This document shows, piece after piece, positions 44,769 to 56,065 of a stretch of DNA of 62,615 nucleotides (within the stretch, counting starts at the first letter, position 1; every line of letters starts with the position of its first letter). Location: assembly GCA_018607135.1 (NCBI GenBank), contig JABBCA010000067.1, forward strand, positions 1-62,615, given 5' to 3'. The DNA is from Opitutales bacterium (GTDB lineage Bacteria; Verrucomicrobiota; Verrucomicrobiia; Opitutales; Coraliomargaritaceae). Below the pieces are notes generated by a model, which was not told the origin of the DNA, made no database searches, and saw nothing but the letters and a program-made list of their open reading frames with translations. The position numbers and the translations under genes were made by a program.

Positions 44769-45833
44769 TTAAATCCAATTTTCGCCTTGTGACTTGAGAG
44801 CATTGGCAAGTTCACGAGCAAAGAAGGGACCACGATAGACCCAACCTGTGTAGACTTGAACCATAGATGCACCCGCATCAATCTTCTCGCCCGCTGCCTC
44901 AACTGAATCGATCCCCCCAACCCCGATAATGGGCAATTTTCCTTCGGTGGAACGGTAGATGTAGTTGATCACGTCGTTCGAGCGCTTACGAATGTAGTCC
45001 CCACCGCTCAATCCTCCAGTCTCAGTGGTATTGTAGCCTGCAGGACGCGCTACCGTTGTATTCGTAGCAATGATACCGTCGTAGCTTAATTCGGTTAAAA
45101 CCCCCACAATCTGATCGATTTCCTTGTAGCTAAGATCCGGTGCGATCTTTAAAAGCAATGGATGCGGCTCATGCCCTAGCTTTTTAGCATAACTTAAGTT
45201 TTCTTCACGTATAGTCTTCAATAACTCTCGTAAATAGGTCTCAGACTGCAAATCACGTAAGCCTTGAGTATTGGGGCTACTGATGTTAATTGTGAAATAG
45301 TCCGCTTGGTCTGCCAAGATACGAAACGAGGCCACGTAGTCATCCACTGCATTTTCTAGAGGGGTCATCTTTGCCTTACCGATGTTCACCCCTACAGGCA
45401 TGCCGCGCTTGCCCTTAGGGTAACTCTTCGAAAGCGAATTCAACATAGATTCTGCGCCTTTATTGTTAAACCCCATTCGATTTACCAATGCGCCATTTTC
45501 TGGCAAACGAAACAAGCGTGGACGTGGATTTCCTGGCTGCCCCTCAGGGGTCACCGTGCCCACTTCAGCATGACCAAAACCGAGTGCTTCAATCGCTTTC
45601 GGAAATTCTCCATCTTTGTCCATACCAGCTGCGAGACCCACACGATTGGGGAATTCCAAGCCGAACAGCTTCACCGGCTTATCCTCCTTTACTTGATTAA
45701 AGCGGCGCATCAGTGACGCTAGCATCGGTATCGAACCTAGCGTCATTAACGCGTTTCGACCGCGATCATGCGCTTGCTCTGGTTCCATTCGAAACAATGC
45801 CGGACGGACGATATTCTCGTAAATAAATCCCAT
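44769..45833 (-). CDS. pyrD: Dihydroorotate dehydrogenase (quinone), class 2
   Basis: It oxidises dihydroorotate and passes electrons to quinone at the membrane. The 354-residue protein has class 2 features: an N-terminal helical segment (ENIVRPALFRMEPEQAHDRG), NRVGLAAGMDKDGE, GHAEVGTVTPEGQPGNPRPRLFRLP, TINISSPNTQGLRDLQ with the catalytic Ser, and GGIDSVEAAGEKIDAGASMVQVYTG. I chose ATG 45833; an in-frame upstream start at 45872 adds 13 unlikely residues. Confidence 0.95.
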   Translation of the reverse strand: MGFIYENIVRPALFRMEPEQAHDRGRNALMTLGSIPMLASLMRRFNQVKEDKPVKLFGLEFPNRVGLAAGMDKDGEFPKAIEALGFGHAEVGTVTPEGQPGNPRPRLFRLPENGALVNRMGFNNKGAESMLNSLSKSYPKGKRGMPVGVNIGKAKMTPLENAVDDYVASFRILADQADYFTINISSPNTQGLRDLQSETYLRELLKTIREENLSYAKKLGHEPHPLLLKIAPDLSYKEIDQIVGVLTELSYDGIIATNTTVARPAGYNTTETGGLSGGDYIRKRSNDVINYIYRSTEGKLPIIGVGGIDSVEAAGEKIDAGASMVQVYTGWVYRGPFFARELANALKSQGENWI

Positions 45834-46012
45834 AAATGTTGTCTTTAAGTCGCTAAAATCAACAAATGGCAAAACCTAATACACGCCGACTCTAAAACAA
45901 TGATAAATGCTTATCAGAAAATTTTCTGACAAAGCACTTTACAAGTCCGTTTTAGGCGCATTTACCCAATGTATCGAAATGCAATACTTTGCAAAAAAAG
46001 CAGACTTCTAAT

Positions 46013-46762
<750 letters not shown>

Positions 46763-46782
46763 TTCAGCTCACATTTAAATCA

Positions 46783-46816
46783 CAAAGCCCTGACAGAACT
46801 GTTGGGGCTTTTTTTC
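46783..46816 (+). terminator. Terminator of the acidic-protein gene
   Basis: AAAGCCCTGACAG pairs with CTGTTGGGGCTTT around an AA loop (with one bulge), followed by a T-run. Confidence 0.85.
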
Positions 46817-46871
46817 TTCTCTACACGTAATAGAAGCACGATTATCACATCATCAAAATGCCTAGCACGCC

Positions 46872-48065
46872 ATGACAGATTCAGACAAGCCACTACTCTC
46901 TCCCGCTCAAAAGCGCATTGTCGCTGCTGGCGGAACTGCTCTAGCAGCGGTCTTCCTCATCGCTACCTGCTTTTATCTTTTCATATTACTTAGACACTTC
47001 GTTAGTAGCTTCAAAGATGTCCTACTGCCGCTTGCAATCGCAGCGATTCTAGCAACCCTACTTCGGCCCATCATAACCTTCTGCGAAACCAAGACACGGC
47101 TAAATCGAGTGGGCGGTATCATCCTTTTATACCTACTGGTATTGCTTGTTTTAGCCGCTACTGCCTTATTCTGCGTCCCAGGAATACTTGCCCAGACCGG
47201 TGAGTTTCTTCAAGCTCTACCAGAACTCAGCGCGAAGCTACTCGAATATTTGCAAGGCGTCGCACCTGGCATCTGGGAGTGGTTGCACGAAAAGCTGGGG
47301 CAGTCACCCGATAGCTATGTCCAAGATTTAATGTCAGAGAATTCGGATGTAATTAAGCAAACACTTACGGGCTTACAATCCTCTGCAGGTTCCATGATGT
47401 CGTTTATGGGTGGGGTCTTTGGTAAAATAGCCGCCTACTCCATCATTCCAGTTTATCTATTTTTCATCTTAAATGGTGATCGCGACATCTGGAAGGACCT
47501 ACAAAAGCAGCTTAACTTCCTGCCAACCGAACGCCGCGATGATCTTATTTTTCTGGGTCGCCAATTCAGCGACATCTTAGTCGCGTTCTTCCGTGGGCAA
47601 ATCATCATTGGTGTGCTGCTCGGACTTGTTTTATCCATCGGCTTTGGACTCGTCGGCCTAAAGCTTGGCATTGCCATCGGCTTCCTATTAGGCCTCCTAA
47701 ACATTATTCCTTATCTCGGCACAATGCTAGGGATCGTAATCGTATTACCCCTCGCCTATTTTCAAGACGGTGGCGGAACCAACTTGATTATTTATTGCGC
47801 CATCGTGTTCGCCATCGGCCAATTACTGACAGACTACGTCTTCACCCCCCGAATTATGGGTGATAAGACAGGCATGGGACCGATGCTGATCATCTTTTCT
47901 GTGTTTTTTTGGGGCACCGCGTTGGGCGGCCTTCTAGGCATGATCCTCGCAATACCCCTCACCGCATTTTTTCTAGTCTTCTGGAGACTGGCACGGGATA
48001 AATATCTACCCGCACTCACCGCAAAGAAAGAAGTGGATGCAACTGCTTCAGCCAAAAACGCCTAA
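46872..48065 (+). CDS. AI-2E-family (PerM-type) membrane transporter
   Basis: The 397-residue membrane protein has the family layout: two or three N-terminal helices ([20 protein letters not shown]), a soluble mid-region (about 115-170), and a C-terminal helix bundle with [42 protein letters not shown] and the [28 protein letters not shown] block. Members transport various substrates (Na+/H+, AI-2), so the substrate is not assigned. 16 bp before rph, probably co-transcribed. Confidence 0.88.
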   Translation: MTDSDKPLLSPAQKRIVAAGGTALAAVFLIATCFYLFILLRHFVSSFKDVLLPLAIAAILATLLRPIITFCETKTRLNRVGGIILLYLLVLLVLAATALFCVPGILAQTGEFLQALPELSAKLLEYLQGVAPGIWEWLHEKLGQSPDSYVQDLMSENSDVIKQTLTGLQSSAGSMMSFMGGVFGKIAAYSIIPVYLFFILNGDRDIWKDLQKQLNFLPTERRDDLIFLGRQFSDILVAFFRGQIIIGVLLGLVLSIGFGLVGLKLGIAIGFLLGLLNIIPYLGTMLGIVIVLPLAYFQDGGGTNLIIYCAIVFAIGQLLTDYVFTPRIMGDKTGMGPMLIIFSVFFWGTALGGLLGMILAIPLTAFFLVFWRLARDKYLPALTAKKEVDATASAKNA

Positions 48066-48081
48066 TTTTATATCAATCACT

Positions 48082-48840
48082 ATGTCAGAATCCACACAAA
48101 CACCTTTCGCACGCCCAGATGCACGCCTTGTCGACCAACTTCGCGAGTTGCGCTTTGAAACGGGTATCGCGCCACATGCACTCGGCTCCGTGCTCGTCAG
48201 CTTTGGCGACACACGAGTGATTTGCGCTGCTTCGATCGACGATCGCGTTCCAGGCTGGATGCGGGCTCAAAAAATTGAAGGCGGTTGGATGACTGCAGAA
48301 TACTCCATGCTGCCTTACAGCACCTTAGATCGCAAACAACGTGACATCAGCCGCGGTAAAGCTGATGGACGCACGATTGAAATTCAGCGCCTCATCGGAC
48401 GCTCACTACGTGCAGTGTTCGATTTGAAGAAGTTAACTGGCAAGACCCTCTGGATCGATTGTGACGTGTTACAAGCCGACGGCGGCACTCGCACCGCATC
48501 GATCACAGGTGCCTATGTTGCGGCGCAAATCGCAATTCAAAAGTTGCTTGCCGATAATCAAATTGAAGAAAATCCATTTACAGACTCAGTCGCAGCGGTG
48601 TCCGTTGGCGTTTATCAAAACGTGCCGGTCCTCGATTTAAACTATCCCGAAGATAAAGACGCCACTGTAGATGCCAACATTGTCATGACTGGCTCAGGTA
48701 AGTTCGTGGAAGTGCAGAGTTCTGGCGAGGAAGCCACCTTCAGTCGCGAAGAATTAGAAACTCTGCTCGCTCTTGGAGAAAAGGGCATTCAAGAGATTTC
48801 CAAACTGCAAGAAGCCGCAATTGCAGACGGATTGAATTAA
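48082..48840 (+). CDS. rph: Ribonuclease PH
   Basis: It trims tRNA 3' ends by phosphorolysis. The 252-residue protein has ARPDARLVDQLRELRFETGIAPHALGSVLVSFGDTRVICAAS, the catalytic segment AEYSMLPYSTLDRKQRDIS, RSLRAVFDL and DCDVLQADGGTRTASITGA. I chose ATG 48082: a frame-linked start at 48037 would add 15 residues that overlap the preceding gene. Confidence 0.96.
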   Translation: MSESTQTPFARPDARLVDQLRELRFETGIAPHALGSVLVSFGDTRVICAASIDDRVPGWMRAQKIEGGWMTAEYSMLPYSTLDRKQRDISRGKADGRTIEIQRLIGRSLRAVFDLKKLTGKTLWIDCDVLQADGGTRTASITGAYVAAQIAIQKLLADNQIEENPFTDSVAAVSVGVYQNVPVLDLNYPEDKDATVDANIVMTGSGKFVEVQSSGEEATFSREELETLLALGEKGIQEISKLQEAAIADGLN

Positions 48841-48845
48841 ACGCA

Positions 48846-51404
48846 CTATCGCCACTCGTGTTTTGGGTAGCGACCTGCAAGTTCCTTTCGAACATGCTGA
48901 TATGCTCCAGCCCAAAAACCGTCTAAATCATCGGTCAGGTGTGCGGGCCGCTGGTTCGGCGCAAGCAGCTCAACTAAAAGCGCCACTTGACCATTGGCTA
49001 CTTTTAAACTTTCGCTTGGCACATCATAAAAGTCCTGTAGCTTGGATGCAATAAAGGCCCGCCCATCTTCCTCGTAGCGTATCTTTGCGGGATTTCGACG
49101 GCGCGGTAAATCCATCGTCGCCGGTGCGTAGGTATCAATATAATAGTGCTGCTCTGGGCTAATCCACTCCTTCACCGTCGCTAAGACGGGGCGGTCTTTG
49201 ATGTCCTTATAGCTTAGTGCTCCGTGACAAATTTGCTCAGTCAATAACTGACGGGCTTCACTGTCGATAGGTGCAATTTCAGTCTCAGGGCAATGCAAGG
49301 CCACGAAATTAACCCGTAGTATCCACTGCTCCACAGAACTATCCCAGTTCTTCATATTCAACCGCCCCGCTACGACTTCCTGTGCCAGCAGCTCAGAAGC
49401 TTTGTCGTAATCTGGCTCTCCATAATCACTTGACTCCAAAACCAAGTCACGAAATCGCTGTTCACTGCGACAGACGACACGCCGAATACTCGAATCATAA
49501 GTTGTTTTTGTGCCCCCCAGGAAATCGTCTGGATAGAGCGCTTCCAGCCACGTCAATTCAACCGCTGTGGCCATTCCCAATAAGACCGTCACATCGCCCC
49601 GAACCTCGCGCTCCTCAATCTCCGCGGCCACAAACAGCTCTGAGCTTACAATACTCTCACGTCGCAGCTCACCCGATCGTCCGTGAACCATACGGCAACG
49701 GTTTGTGCCACGATCATTACGCTTGGATAACTGATCCGAAAACCCAGCAAGTAGACACTTTGCAATACGTTCCTCGATAGCATCCGCATGCGCGGTTTCG
49801 GTAGCCACGAGCCCTTGGCGCTGCGCAACCGATAAAAGCTGTCGAGCCACCTCTCCTGCTTGCCTAGAGGCGGCACCATGCACTCCCACGTGAGCACATG
49901 CCAGCGCGTTAAACTTCAATTCACGAGCAAGGCCCCATGCCTTTAAATGAACAAAAAAATCAGAGCGCTCATCGGCGTGATCTTCGATTTGTTGAAGCTG
50001 AGCTTGCCTCACACTTTTTTCCCTAGAGGCACGATAAATGGACCTTCCCTGACTCAAACTCGCAATCAGTGTGACCTGCTCAAGCACCCCGCGCCGATGC
50101 GCTTCGATGAGCATTCGAGCATAGCGTGGGTGTAAAGGGAAGCGTGCCATTTGCAGACCGATTTCCGTAATCAATCCTGCATGACTCAGTGCTCCTAAAT
50201 CAACCAGTAAGTCGCTCGCCCGTGATAAGGCTTGTGGATTAGGGGATTCAAACCATGCGAACGCTTCTGGCTGGTCAATTCCCGCTGCGGCCAGCAACAA
50301 CAAGGTCTCTGATAAATCCACGCGCAGCACTTCTGCAGTATCACGGTCCGCGCGTGCTAGATGCTCAGCTTCACTCCACAATCGTAAACACACCCCTGGT
50401 CCCGTGCGACCTGCGCGGCCTGCGCGCTGCTCGGCTGAGGCCCGACTGATTGGCTCGACTAAAATCGAATTGATTCCGCGTCTCATATCATAACGAGCAA
50501 TGCGCGCTTGCCCGCCATCGATCACAGTGCGCACGCCTTCGATGGTAATCGAGGTTTCAGCCACATTGGTGGAAACAATCACCTTAGGAATACTTCCAGA
50601 TGACACTGCTCGGTCTTGATCTGCAGGCGACAGCTCACCATGCAGCGGCAACACCTCATAGCTTTTGGATTCAGCTAGGCCTTGTATCGCATCGATCGTT
50701 TTGCGAATCTCAAAAGCTCCTGGCATAAAAATGAGAACATCCCCAGTTGTATCGGTAGCTTTGTAATGAGAACGAAAGGCACTCGCAGCCCGCTCCCAAA
50801 CGGGCGCCGCATCCCGATTTAACGACGCACCCATAAAGCGGCACTCCACAGGATACATGCGGCCAGACGCTTCCACCCTTCGACAGGGCTTTAAATAGCC
50901 CTCAAGCGAGTCGATGTCCAAGGTCGCGGACATCACAATCAGCTTTAAGTCGGGCCTCACGGTCTGCACCGATTTTAGCGCACACGCGATACTCAGGTCA
51001 CTCGTGAGGTGCCTTTCATGGAATTCATCAAAGACAATCGCCGCGACACCTTGCAAAGAGGGGTCCTCTAAAATCTGCCGCAAAAGGATCGCCTCCGTTA
51101 CAAAACGGATGCGCGTCTTTGAGCTCACTATATTCTCAAAGCGGATTTGATAGCCGACTTCGTCACCCAATTTCACATCTCGCTCTGCGGCCACTCGACG
51201 CGCTAGTAGACGTGCCGCCAAACGACGAGGTTGTAAGACGACAATCTCCCCTTCTAGATCACATCGATCCAGCAAAATTTGCGGCACCTGAGTGGACTTA
51301 CCAGATCCAGTGGGCGCACTTAAAACAACGCGCCCGACCGCTCGAAGGCCTTCGACAATTTCATCGGCAACTTCGTAGATCGGCAGTTCATTTGGCAAAG
51401 CCAT
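48846..51404 (-). CDS. hrpB: ATP-dependent helicase HrpB
   Basis: The 852-residue DEAH-type helicase has motif I LSAPTGSGKSTQVPQ, DEFHERH (DEFH variant of DEAH), VMSATLD, VIVSTNVAETSITIEGV and SAEQRAGRAGRTGPGVCLRLW, then an HrpB-type C-terminal domain ending QDLDGFW-like (TDDLDGFWAGAYQHVRKELAGRYPKHEW). Full length for the family. HrpB function remains unclear, with roles suggested in RNA processing. Confidence 0.95.
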   Translation of the reverse strand: MALPNELPIYEVADEIVEGLRAVGRVVLSAPTGSGKSTQVPQILLDRCDLEGEIVVLQPRRLAARLLARRVAAERDVKLGDEVGYQIRFENIVSSKTRIRFVTEAILLRQILEDPSLQGVAAIVFDEFHERHLTSDLSIACALKSVQTVRPDLKLIVMSATLDIDSLEGYLKPCRRVEASGRMYPVECRFMGASLNRDAAPVWERAASAFRSHYKATDTTGDVLIFMPGAFEIRKTIDAIQGLAESKSYEVLPLHGELSPADQDRAVSSGSIPKVIVSTNVAETSITIEGVRTVIDGGQARIARYDMRRGINSILVEPISRASAEQRAGRAGRTGPGVCLRLWSEAEHLARADRDTAEVLRVDLSETLLLLAAAGIDQPEAFAWFESPNPQALSRASDLLVDLGALSHAGLITEIGLQMARFPLHPRYARMLIEAHRRGVLEQVTLIASLSQGRSIYRASREKSVRQAQLQQIEDHADERSDFFVHLKAWGLARELKFNALACAHVGVHGAASRQAGEVARQLLSVAQRQGLVATETAHADAIEERIAKCLLAGFSDQLSKRNDRGTNRCRMVHGRSGELRRESIVSSELFVAAEIEEREVRGDVTVLLGMATAVELTWLEALYPDDFLGGTKTTYDSSIRRVVCRSEQRFRDLVLESSDYGEPDYDKASELLAQEVVAGRLNMKNWDSSVEQWILRVNFVALHCPETEIAPIDSEARQLLTEQICHGALSYKDIKDRPVLATVKEWISPEQHYYIDTYAPATMDLPRRRNPAKIRYEEDGRAFIASKLQDFYDVPSESLKVANGQVALLVELLAPNQRPAHLTDDLDGFWAGAYQHVRKELAGRYPKHEWR

Positions 51405-51415
51405 GTGCTCTCAGC

Positions 51416-51868
51416 CTAGTATCCTTTTTGCTGTAAAACCTCTTGCAGCTGTGCTTGAAAATCCTCCACGTCTTCTGGCGAAGGTCTGTAGTCCGGGTCA
51501 TCACCTGGAATGAGCCCCAATTGACCCGTGCTGGAGAGTTGCCAGTTCAGTGATTTACCATCGCTAAATGTTACGCTACCACTCACAAGCGCTCCTGGGC
51601 GCATCAAGGCATCCACTTCGACAGTGACGGCACCACCTTCATTGACGACTTCAGCTTCAACTGCTTCAGAGTCTTGCTTACCCTCTTCTGGTTCCTCAGG
51701 TTCTGGCTCTTCAAATGTAATATTCAAGTCATCCACAAGAAAGCGCACATCCATGTAGGTCATTGAGAGTGATAACTCCTCACGAAGGAGTGTTTGCACA
51801 TCAGCGAGTGACTTGCCCTCTGCAATCCATGTTGCAACGGTAGATTTTTGAGAATCAGATAATTCCAT
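51416..51868 (-). CDS. Unknown two-part protein upstream of hrpB
   Basis: The 150-residue protein starts with a helix-turn-helix-like helical region (QKSTVATWIAEGKSLADVQTLLREELSLSMTYMDVRFLVDDL), an acidic Glu/Pro linker, then a beta-rich part (LVSGSVTFSDGKSLNWQLSSTGQLGLIPGD). No known family recognised. It lies 11 bp before hrpB on the same strand. Confidence 0.75.
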   Translation of the reverse strand: MELSDSQKSTVATWIAEGKSLADVQTLLREELSLSMTYMDVRFLVDDLNITFEEPEPEEPEEGKQDSEAVEAEVVNEGGAVTVEVDALMRPGALVSGSVTFSDGKSLNWQLSSTGQLGLIPGDDPDYRPSPEDVEDFQAQLQEVLQQKGY

Positions 51869-51934
51869 AAGGAAGAAATATGTTTCGATTTCTTCGCAAT
51901 AAGCAACGCTAGATGCGATGTTTCCTATGTAAAC

Positions 51935-53341
51935 TTACACACGGCTCTGTGAAAGCTGCTTAATGAGGTAATCCACACCACGCTTCACGCTACCATCCTG
52001 CTCCATCATGTTCTCAACCTGTTTACAGGCATGTATCACCGTGCCGTGATCACGCCCACCAAAGGCATCACCGATCGACTTTAAAGGGTCACTCGTTAAT
52101 GTGCGGCTGATATACATCGCAACTTGTCGCGGAAACACGATGTTGCTGGTGCGACGACGACCAATCAATTCACTGAATCGAATTTGATAGTAGTCGGAGA
52201 CCTTCTTTTGAATTTGATCAACAGTCACTTTACTGCTGGCTTCTTCGTGGAGTAAATCCGCAAGCAAACGCTCGACCGCCTCAAGATCCAACTTGCGGTC
52301 AATCAAGGCATCATAACCCGCAATACGTGTGAGTGCCCCTTCCATACGGCGGACGTTACGCGAGACACGCTCCGCTAAAAAATTCATAATGTCGTCATCC
52401 AGCTTCAAATTCATTGCTGCAGCCTTCTTACGCAAGATTGCAACGCGCGTTTCGTAGTCGGGTGCTTGGATGTCAGTGACTAAGCCCCACTGGAAACGAG
52501 AAATAAGACGATTCTCTAGACGTTCGATCTCATTTGCTGGACGATCACTAGCGAGGAAAATCTGGCGGCCCGACTCAAAGAGGTCATTAAAGGTATGGAA
52601 GAACTCTTCTTGAGTGCTCTCTTTTCCTGAGAGGAAATGGATGTCATCCACAAGAAGCGCATCCAAATTGCGATAATGCTTACGAAATTTGGATAACTTG
52701 TTCTCACGGATGGCATGAATAAACTCGTTGGTAAATTTCTCTGTCGAGACATAAGCGATCTTGGCATTCGGATTGTTTGCCAACATCTGATGCGCCACGG
52801 CGTGCATCAAGTGTGTTTTACCGAGACCGGTCTCACCAAATACAAAAAGTGGATTGTAGGCACGACCTGGCGCGTTCGCAACCGCGATCGATGCCGCATG
52901 CGCAAGCTGATTGCCAGAACCAATGACCAAATTCTCAAAGGTATTGCGTGGATTCAGTAAAGTGCGATGAGGCGCAGGAGCACTCTCTACCGACCGGTCC
53001 AATCGTGCAGCGTTGGTGAACGTCGACTCCATGCGATTTCTACCAATGCTGTCAGGCTCCTCCGTCACGGTCGCTTCAGCTGCTGCCTCAACAACTTCTA
53101 TCTTCACCTGCACCGCTGAACCGGCGTAGCTGCGCGCTTGCTGCATAATAATGTCGAGGTAGTTGTTCTCGATCCAGATAGCATTGAAATCACTGGAGGT
53201 AGTGAGCACAATTTTACAATCGCTCTCTTCCGTGCAAACAAGGTCATTAAACCACATTTCGTAGAGGTCTGCAGGAAAAAGGTTTTTAAGCTCTTGGTTG
53301 ACGCTTTCCCAGAGAGAGAGCGATGGTGACAAATTTGACAT
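51935..53341 (-). CDS. dnaA: Chromosomal replication initiator DnaA
   Basis: The 468-residue initiator has domain I (about 1-85), an AAA+ domain with Walker [16 protein letters not shown] and Walker [12 protein letters not shown], and domain IV with the DnaA signature [15 protein letters not shown], which binds DnaA boxes. The divergent non-coding region upstream has DnaA-box-like sites. The gene is not followed by dnaN, so the classical dnaA-dnaN order is lost. Confidence 0.97.
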   Translation of the reverse strand: MSNLSPSLSLWESVNQELKNLFPADLYEMWFNDLVCTEESDCKIVLTTSSDFNAIWIENNYLDIIMQQARSYAGSAVQVKIEVVEAAAEATVTEEPDSIGRNRMESTFTNAARLDRSVESAPAPHRTLLNPRNTFENLVIGSGNQLAHAASIAVANAPGRAYNPLFVFGETGLGKTHLMHAVAHQMLANNPNAKIAYVSTEKFTNEFIHAIRENKLSKFRKHYRNLDALLVDDIHFLSGKESTQEEFFHTFNDLFESGRQIFLASDRPANEIERLENRLISRFQWGLVTDIQAPDYETRVAILRKKAAAMNLKLDDDIMNFLAERVSRNVRRMEGALTRIAGYDALIDRKLDLEAVERLLADLLHEEASSKVTVDQIQKKVSDYYQIRFSELIGRRRTSNIVFPRQVAMYISRTLTSDPLKSIGDAFGGRDHGTVIHACKQVENMMEQDGSVKRGVDYLIKQLSQSRV

Positions 53342-53827
53342 TAGTGTGGAAAAGTAGAGAATTGTTCACAGCGTTTTCTGTCATTTGAGTGACAAAATAG
53401 TGACCGCTGTTATTGGAAAGTGATGAATAGACTGAAAAACCGACAGTTTAAGGTGCCGGCCGTGCAAACAAGTTGCTAAAATCTCTTAAGTAACTACTGG
53501 ATAGGTATATATAAAATAAAATCTAGGGTAAAAAAGATATAAAAAGAAAAAAAGAAGAAGAAATGACTCTGACACAGTGCAAAGATGCGTGGTCTATGTA
53601 TTAAAAAGCGGCAGTCAGTTGAGCTTTGCAAGGTCAACTTCTGCACAAGTTATTCACATTCGTTATTGGAATAACTTTTACGGATTTTTTCGTCCTCCTG
53701 TCACATCTCTGTGACACTTTCCTTAAGCACTGAGAAAGCGGTATTTCTGTAATTTCGCCAAGCCCCTTTATTGCTAATTTAAATAACGCTATCTGCTTAA
53801 AAAAATATTTTGGCATGTAAAAAAATG
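53342..53827. promoter_or_regulatory. dnaA upstream region with DnaA-box-like sites, possible origin
   Basis: This 486-bp gap contains TTATTCACA (53650-53658, one change from TTATCCACA), TTGTTCACA (53362-53370) and TGTGGAAAA (53345-53353, reverse). A strongly AT-rich stretch lies at 53505-53565. Two dyads are visible: TGTCA-N6-TGACA (53379-53394) and GTCACA-TCTC-TGTGAC (53700-53715). This is enough for dnaA autoregulation; an origin role is possible but not shown. Confidence 0.45.
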
Positions 53828-54793
53828 CTACGACTTTTTTTGCATATGCTTAATCAAGCGATCGTTGAATTCTGCGGCAGAATCGTGCCCCATAATTTTT
53901 AGTGCTTGAACCATAGAAGCCACTTCGACCAATCGAGCCATATCGCGGCCTGGACGAACAGGGATTTCGACCGTTGGCACGTTGATACCTAGAATTTCGA
54001 TATGATTTTCTTCAAGGCCGGTGCGCTCTTCATTCATGCCAGAGATCCAGTTTTTGAAATTAATAATCAAGTCAATACGCTTTTCAATACGCACTGAACG
54101 CACCCCAAAGAGTTCAGCGATATTGATAATTCCCAAACCACGACACTCCATGTAGCCACGACTCAGATCTGAGCATGAACCCATCAAGTCTCGGTCGCTC
54201 AAGCGCTTAATATATGTTAAGTCATCAGCCACAAGGCTGTGGCCACGTTCGATCAGTGCGAGTGCGCACTCACTCTTACCGACTCCGCTCTCTCCACAAA
54301 TCAATGTGCCGATACCCTTTACGTCTAAAAGTGTGCCATGGATATGGGTGCGTGGTGCAAATTTCTCTTCCAAAAGAATCGTAGCGTCGGTCGAAAAGGT
54401 TTTGGACTTTAAGGACGACCGAATGAGCGGTGTCTTAAATTGATCCGCCAGTTTCTTCAGTGTCTTCGAGGGAGCCAAATTCCTCGAGACGATGATACAA
54501 GGGACATGACGTTCCAGAATAGCAGTCATGACACGAGCCTCCTCAGTCTTATTTTGCTCTCGTAAGAAGGCCATTTCACCCGCTCCAAAGAGTTGAATTC
54601 GCTTCGCTGCAAAATAGTTAAAAAAGCCCGTCAGTGCCAGCGCTGGACGATTTAAGCTACGCTCTCGAATCGTGCGGTCCAGTCCAGCTTCACCCGCGAC
54701 TAGATCCATTTTCAAGGAATCTTTAAACGAATCATAAAATTCACGAACCGAGACGGCCTCGATTTGCTTGGTAGTTAGTTTTTGAGTCGACAT
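53828..54793 (-). CDS. hprK: HPr kinase/phosphorylase
   Basis: It phosphorylates and dephosphorylates HPr on serine. The 321-residue protein has the P-loop [30 protein letters not shown] and the HPrK signature [17 protein letters not shown]. No HPr is in the window; in Gram-negatives this enzyme usually belongs to regulatory, not sugar-transport, PTS chains. It lies 11 bp after lptB. Confidence 0.95.
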   Translation of the reverse strand: MSTQKLTTKQIEAVSVREFYDSFKDSLKMDLVAGEAGLDRTIRERSLNRPALALTGFFNYFAAKRIQLFGAGEMAFLREQNKTEEARVMTAILERHVPCIIVSRNLAPSKTLKKLADQFKTPLIRSSLKSKTFSTDATILLEEKFAPRTHIHGTLLDVKGIGTLICGESGVGKSECALALIERGHSLVADDLTYIKRLSDRDLMGSCSDLSRGYMECRGLGIINIAELFGVRSVRIEKRIDLIINFKNWISGMNEERTGLEENHIEILGINVPTVEIPVRPGRDMARLVEVASMVQALKIMGHDSAAEFNDRLIKHMQKKS

Positions 54794-54804
54794 GGTTATG
54801 GGGC

Positions 54805-55554
54805 TTACATGTTAAAGTCTTCACCGAGATAAAACTCACGGCTCTTAGGATCGTTGATTAAATATTCGCTCGTGCCCTCACAAAGCACCGCGCCTTGATG
54901 CAGCAAGTAAGCACGGTCCACGATACTTAACGTCTCACGCACATTATGGTCGGTAATGAGCACGCCAATCCCGCGCTCCTTCAGTTGTATGATAATCTTT
55001 TGCACTTCGCTCACGCTGATGGGATCGACCCCACTAAAAGGCTCATCCATGAGCAAAAACTTAGGTTTTGTAACCAATGCACGCGAAATCTCTAAGCGCC
55101 GGCGCTCTCCACCGCTTAAAGTATACGCCTTCTGGCCCTTCAAGTGAGTCAGGCCCAATTCTTCCAAGTGCTCTTTCACACAGACTTCACGCTCAGGCTT
55201 GGTAAGTGGCAAGGTCTCTGCAATGGAACGAATGTTTTGCTCGACCGTCATTTTTCTAAAAATGGACGCCTCCTGCGGCAGGTAGCCAATCCCTCGTCGA
55301 GCTCGCCGATACATCGGCAACGGGGTCAATTCATCATCATTCAAATAGACCTCTCCCGAAGTTGCGGCGATTAAACCCACTACCATATAGAAAGTCGTTG
55401 TTTTACCTGCACCATTGGGCCCTAAAAGACCAACAATTTCACCCGCGCTAACGTTAATATTCACACCATTAACGACGCGGCGTTTACCAAATTCCCGAAC
55501 TAAATTTCGGGTTTCTATCCTAGGAGTCACTACAGTTTCTGCCATATATGCCAC
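54805..55554 (-). CDS. lptB: LPS export ABC ATPase LptB
   Basis: The ATPase of the LptB2FG complex drives lipopolysaccharide extraction from the inner membrane. The 249-residue protein has Walker [18 protein letters not shown], the family-typical [21 protein letters not shown], signature [16 protein letters not shown] and Walker [17 protein letters not shown]. Confirms a Gram-negative envelope with LPS. Confidence 0.95.
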   Translation of the reverse strand: MAYMAETVVTPRIETRNLVREFGKRRVVNGVNINVSAGEIVGLLGPNGAGKTTTFYMVVGLIAATSGEVYLNDDELTPLPMYRRARRGIGYLPQEASIFRKMTVEQNIRSIAETLPLTKPEREVCVKEHLEELGLTHLKGQKAYTLSGGERRRLEISRALVTKPKFLLMDEPFSGVDPISVSEVQKIIIQLKERGIGVLITDHNVRETLSIVDRAYLLHQGAVLCEGTSEYLINDPKSREFYLGEDFNM

Positions 55555-55612
55555 GATTCAAAACACTCGCAATCAACACCGCAAACCAATCCGACGAAGA
55601 AAGTCTAAAAGT

Positions 55613-56056
55613 TTATTCGTGATGATACTTTGAGCCGGAGTTGATGGATACTGCTCGGTAGAGCTGCTCGCAGAGCAGCATACGGGCAATTTCATGCGTA
55701 AATGTGAGTGGTGATAGCGCAAACAGCACCTCTGCTCGCTCTTTGACGGAGGGGCTTAACCCATAGGCACCGCCTATGATAAAAATAGCCTGTTGACCTT
55801 GTAAATCGAAGAGCTCCTTAGCAAATATGGGAGAGTTGCACGTCCTCCCCTCCTCGGCCATTGCATAGACTCTGGCACCACGGCGCTTATCGAGTGCTTC
55901 TAAGATACGTTGCCCTTCACTTTCGATATCCCCGTCCTTCAATTCGATGAGTTCGAAATTACCTGAACGCTTCAGTCGCTTCGAAAAATCATCGCTCAGA
56001 TCCGCGAGTGCGCGATTCTTCATTTTGCCGACAGCGATTACGGTGTAACGATACAT
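55613..56056 (-). CDS. rlmH: 23S rRNA (pseudouridine1915-N3)-methyltransferase
   Basis: The 147-residue SPOUT methyltransferase has IFIIGGAYGLSPSVKERAEV and the C-terminal SPLTFTHEIARMLLCEQLYRA plus terminal YHHE, fully characteristic of RlmH. It lies 9 bp after the EEP-family gene. Confidence 0.95.
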   Translation of the reverse strand: MYRYTVIAVGKMKNRALADLSDDFSKRLKRSGNFELIELKDGDIESEGQRILEALDKRRGARVYAMAEEGRTCNSPIFAKELFDLQGQQAIFIIGGAYGLSPSVKERAEVLFALSPLTFTHEIARMLLCEQLYRAVSINSGSKYHHE

Positions 56057-56065
56057 ACAGAACGA

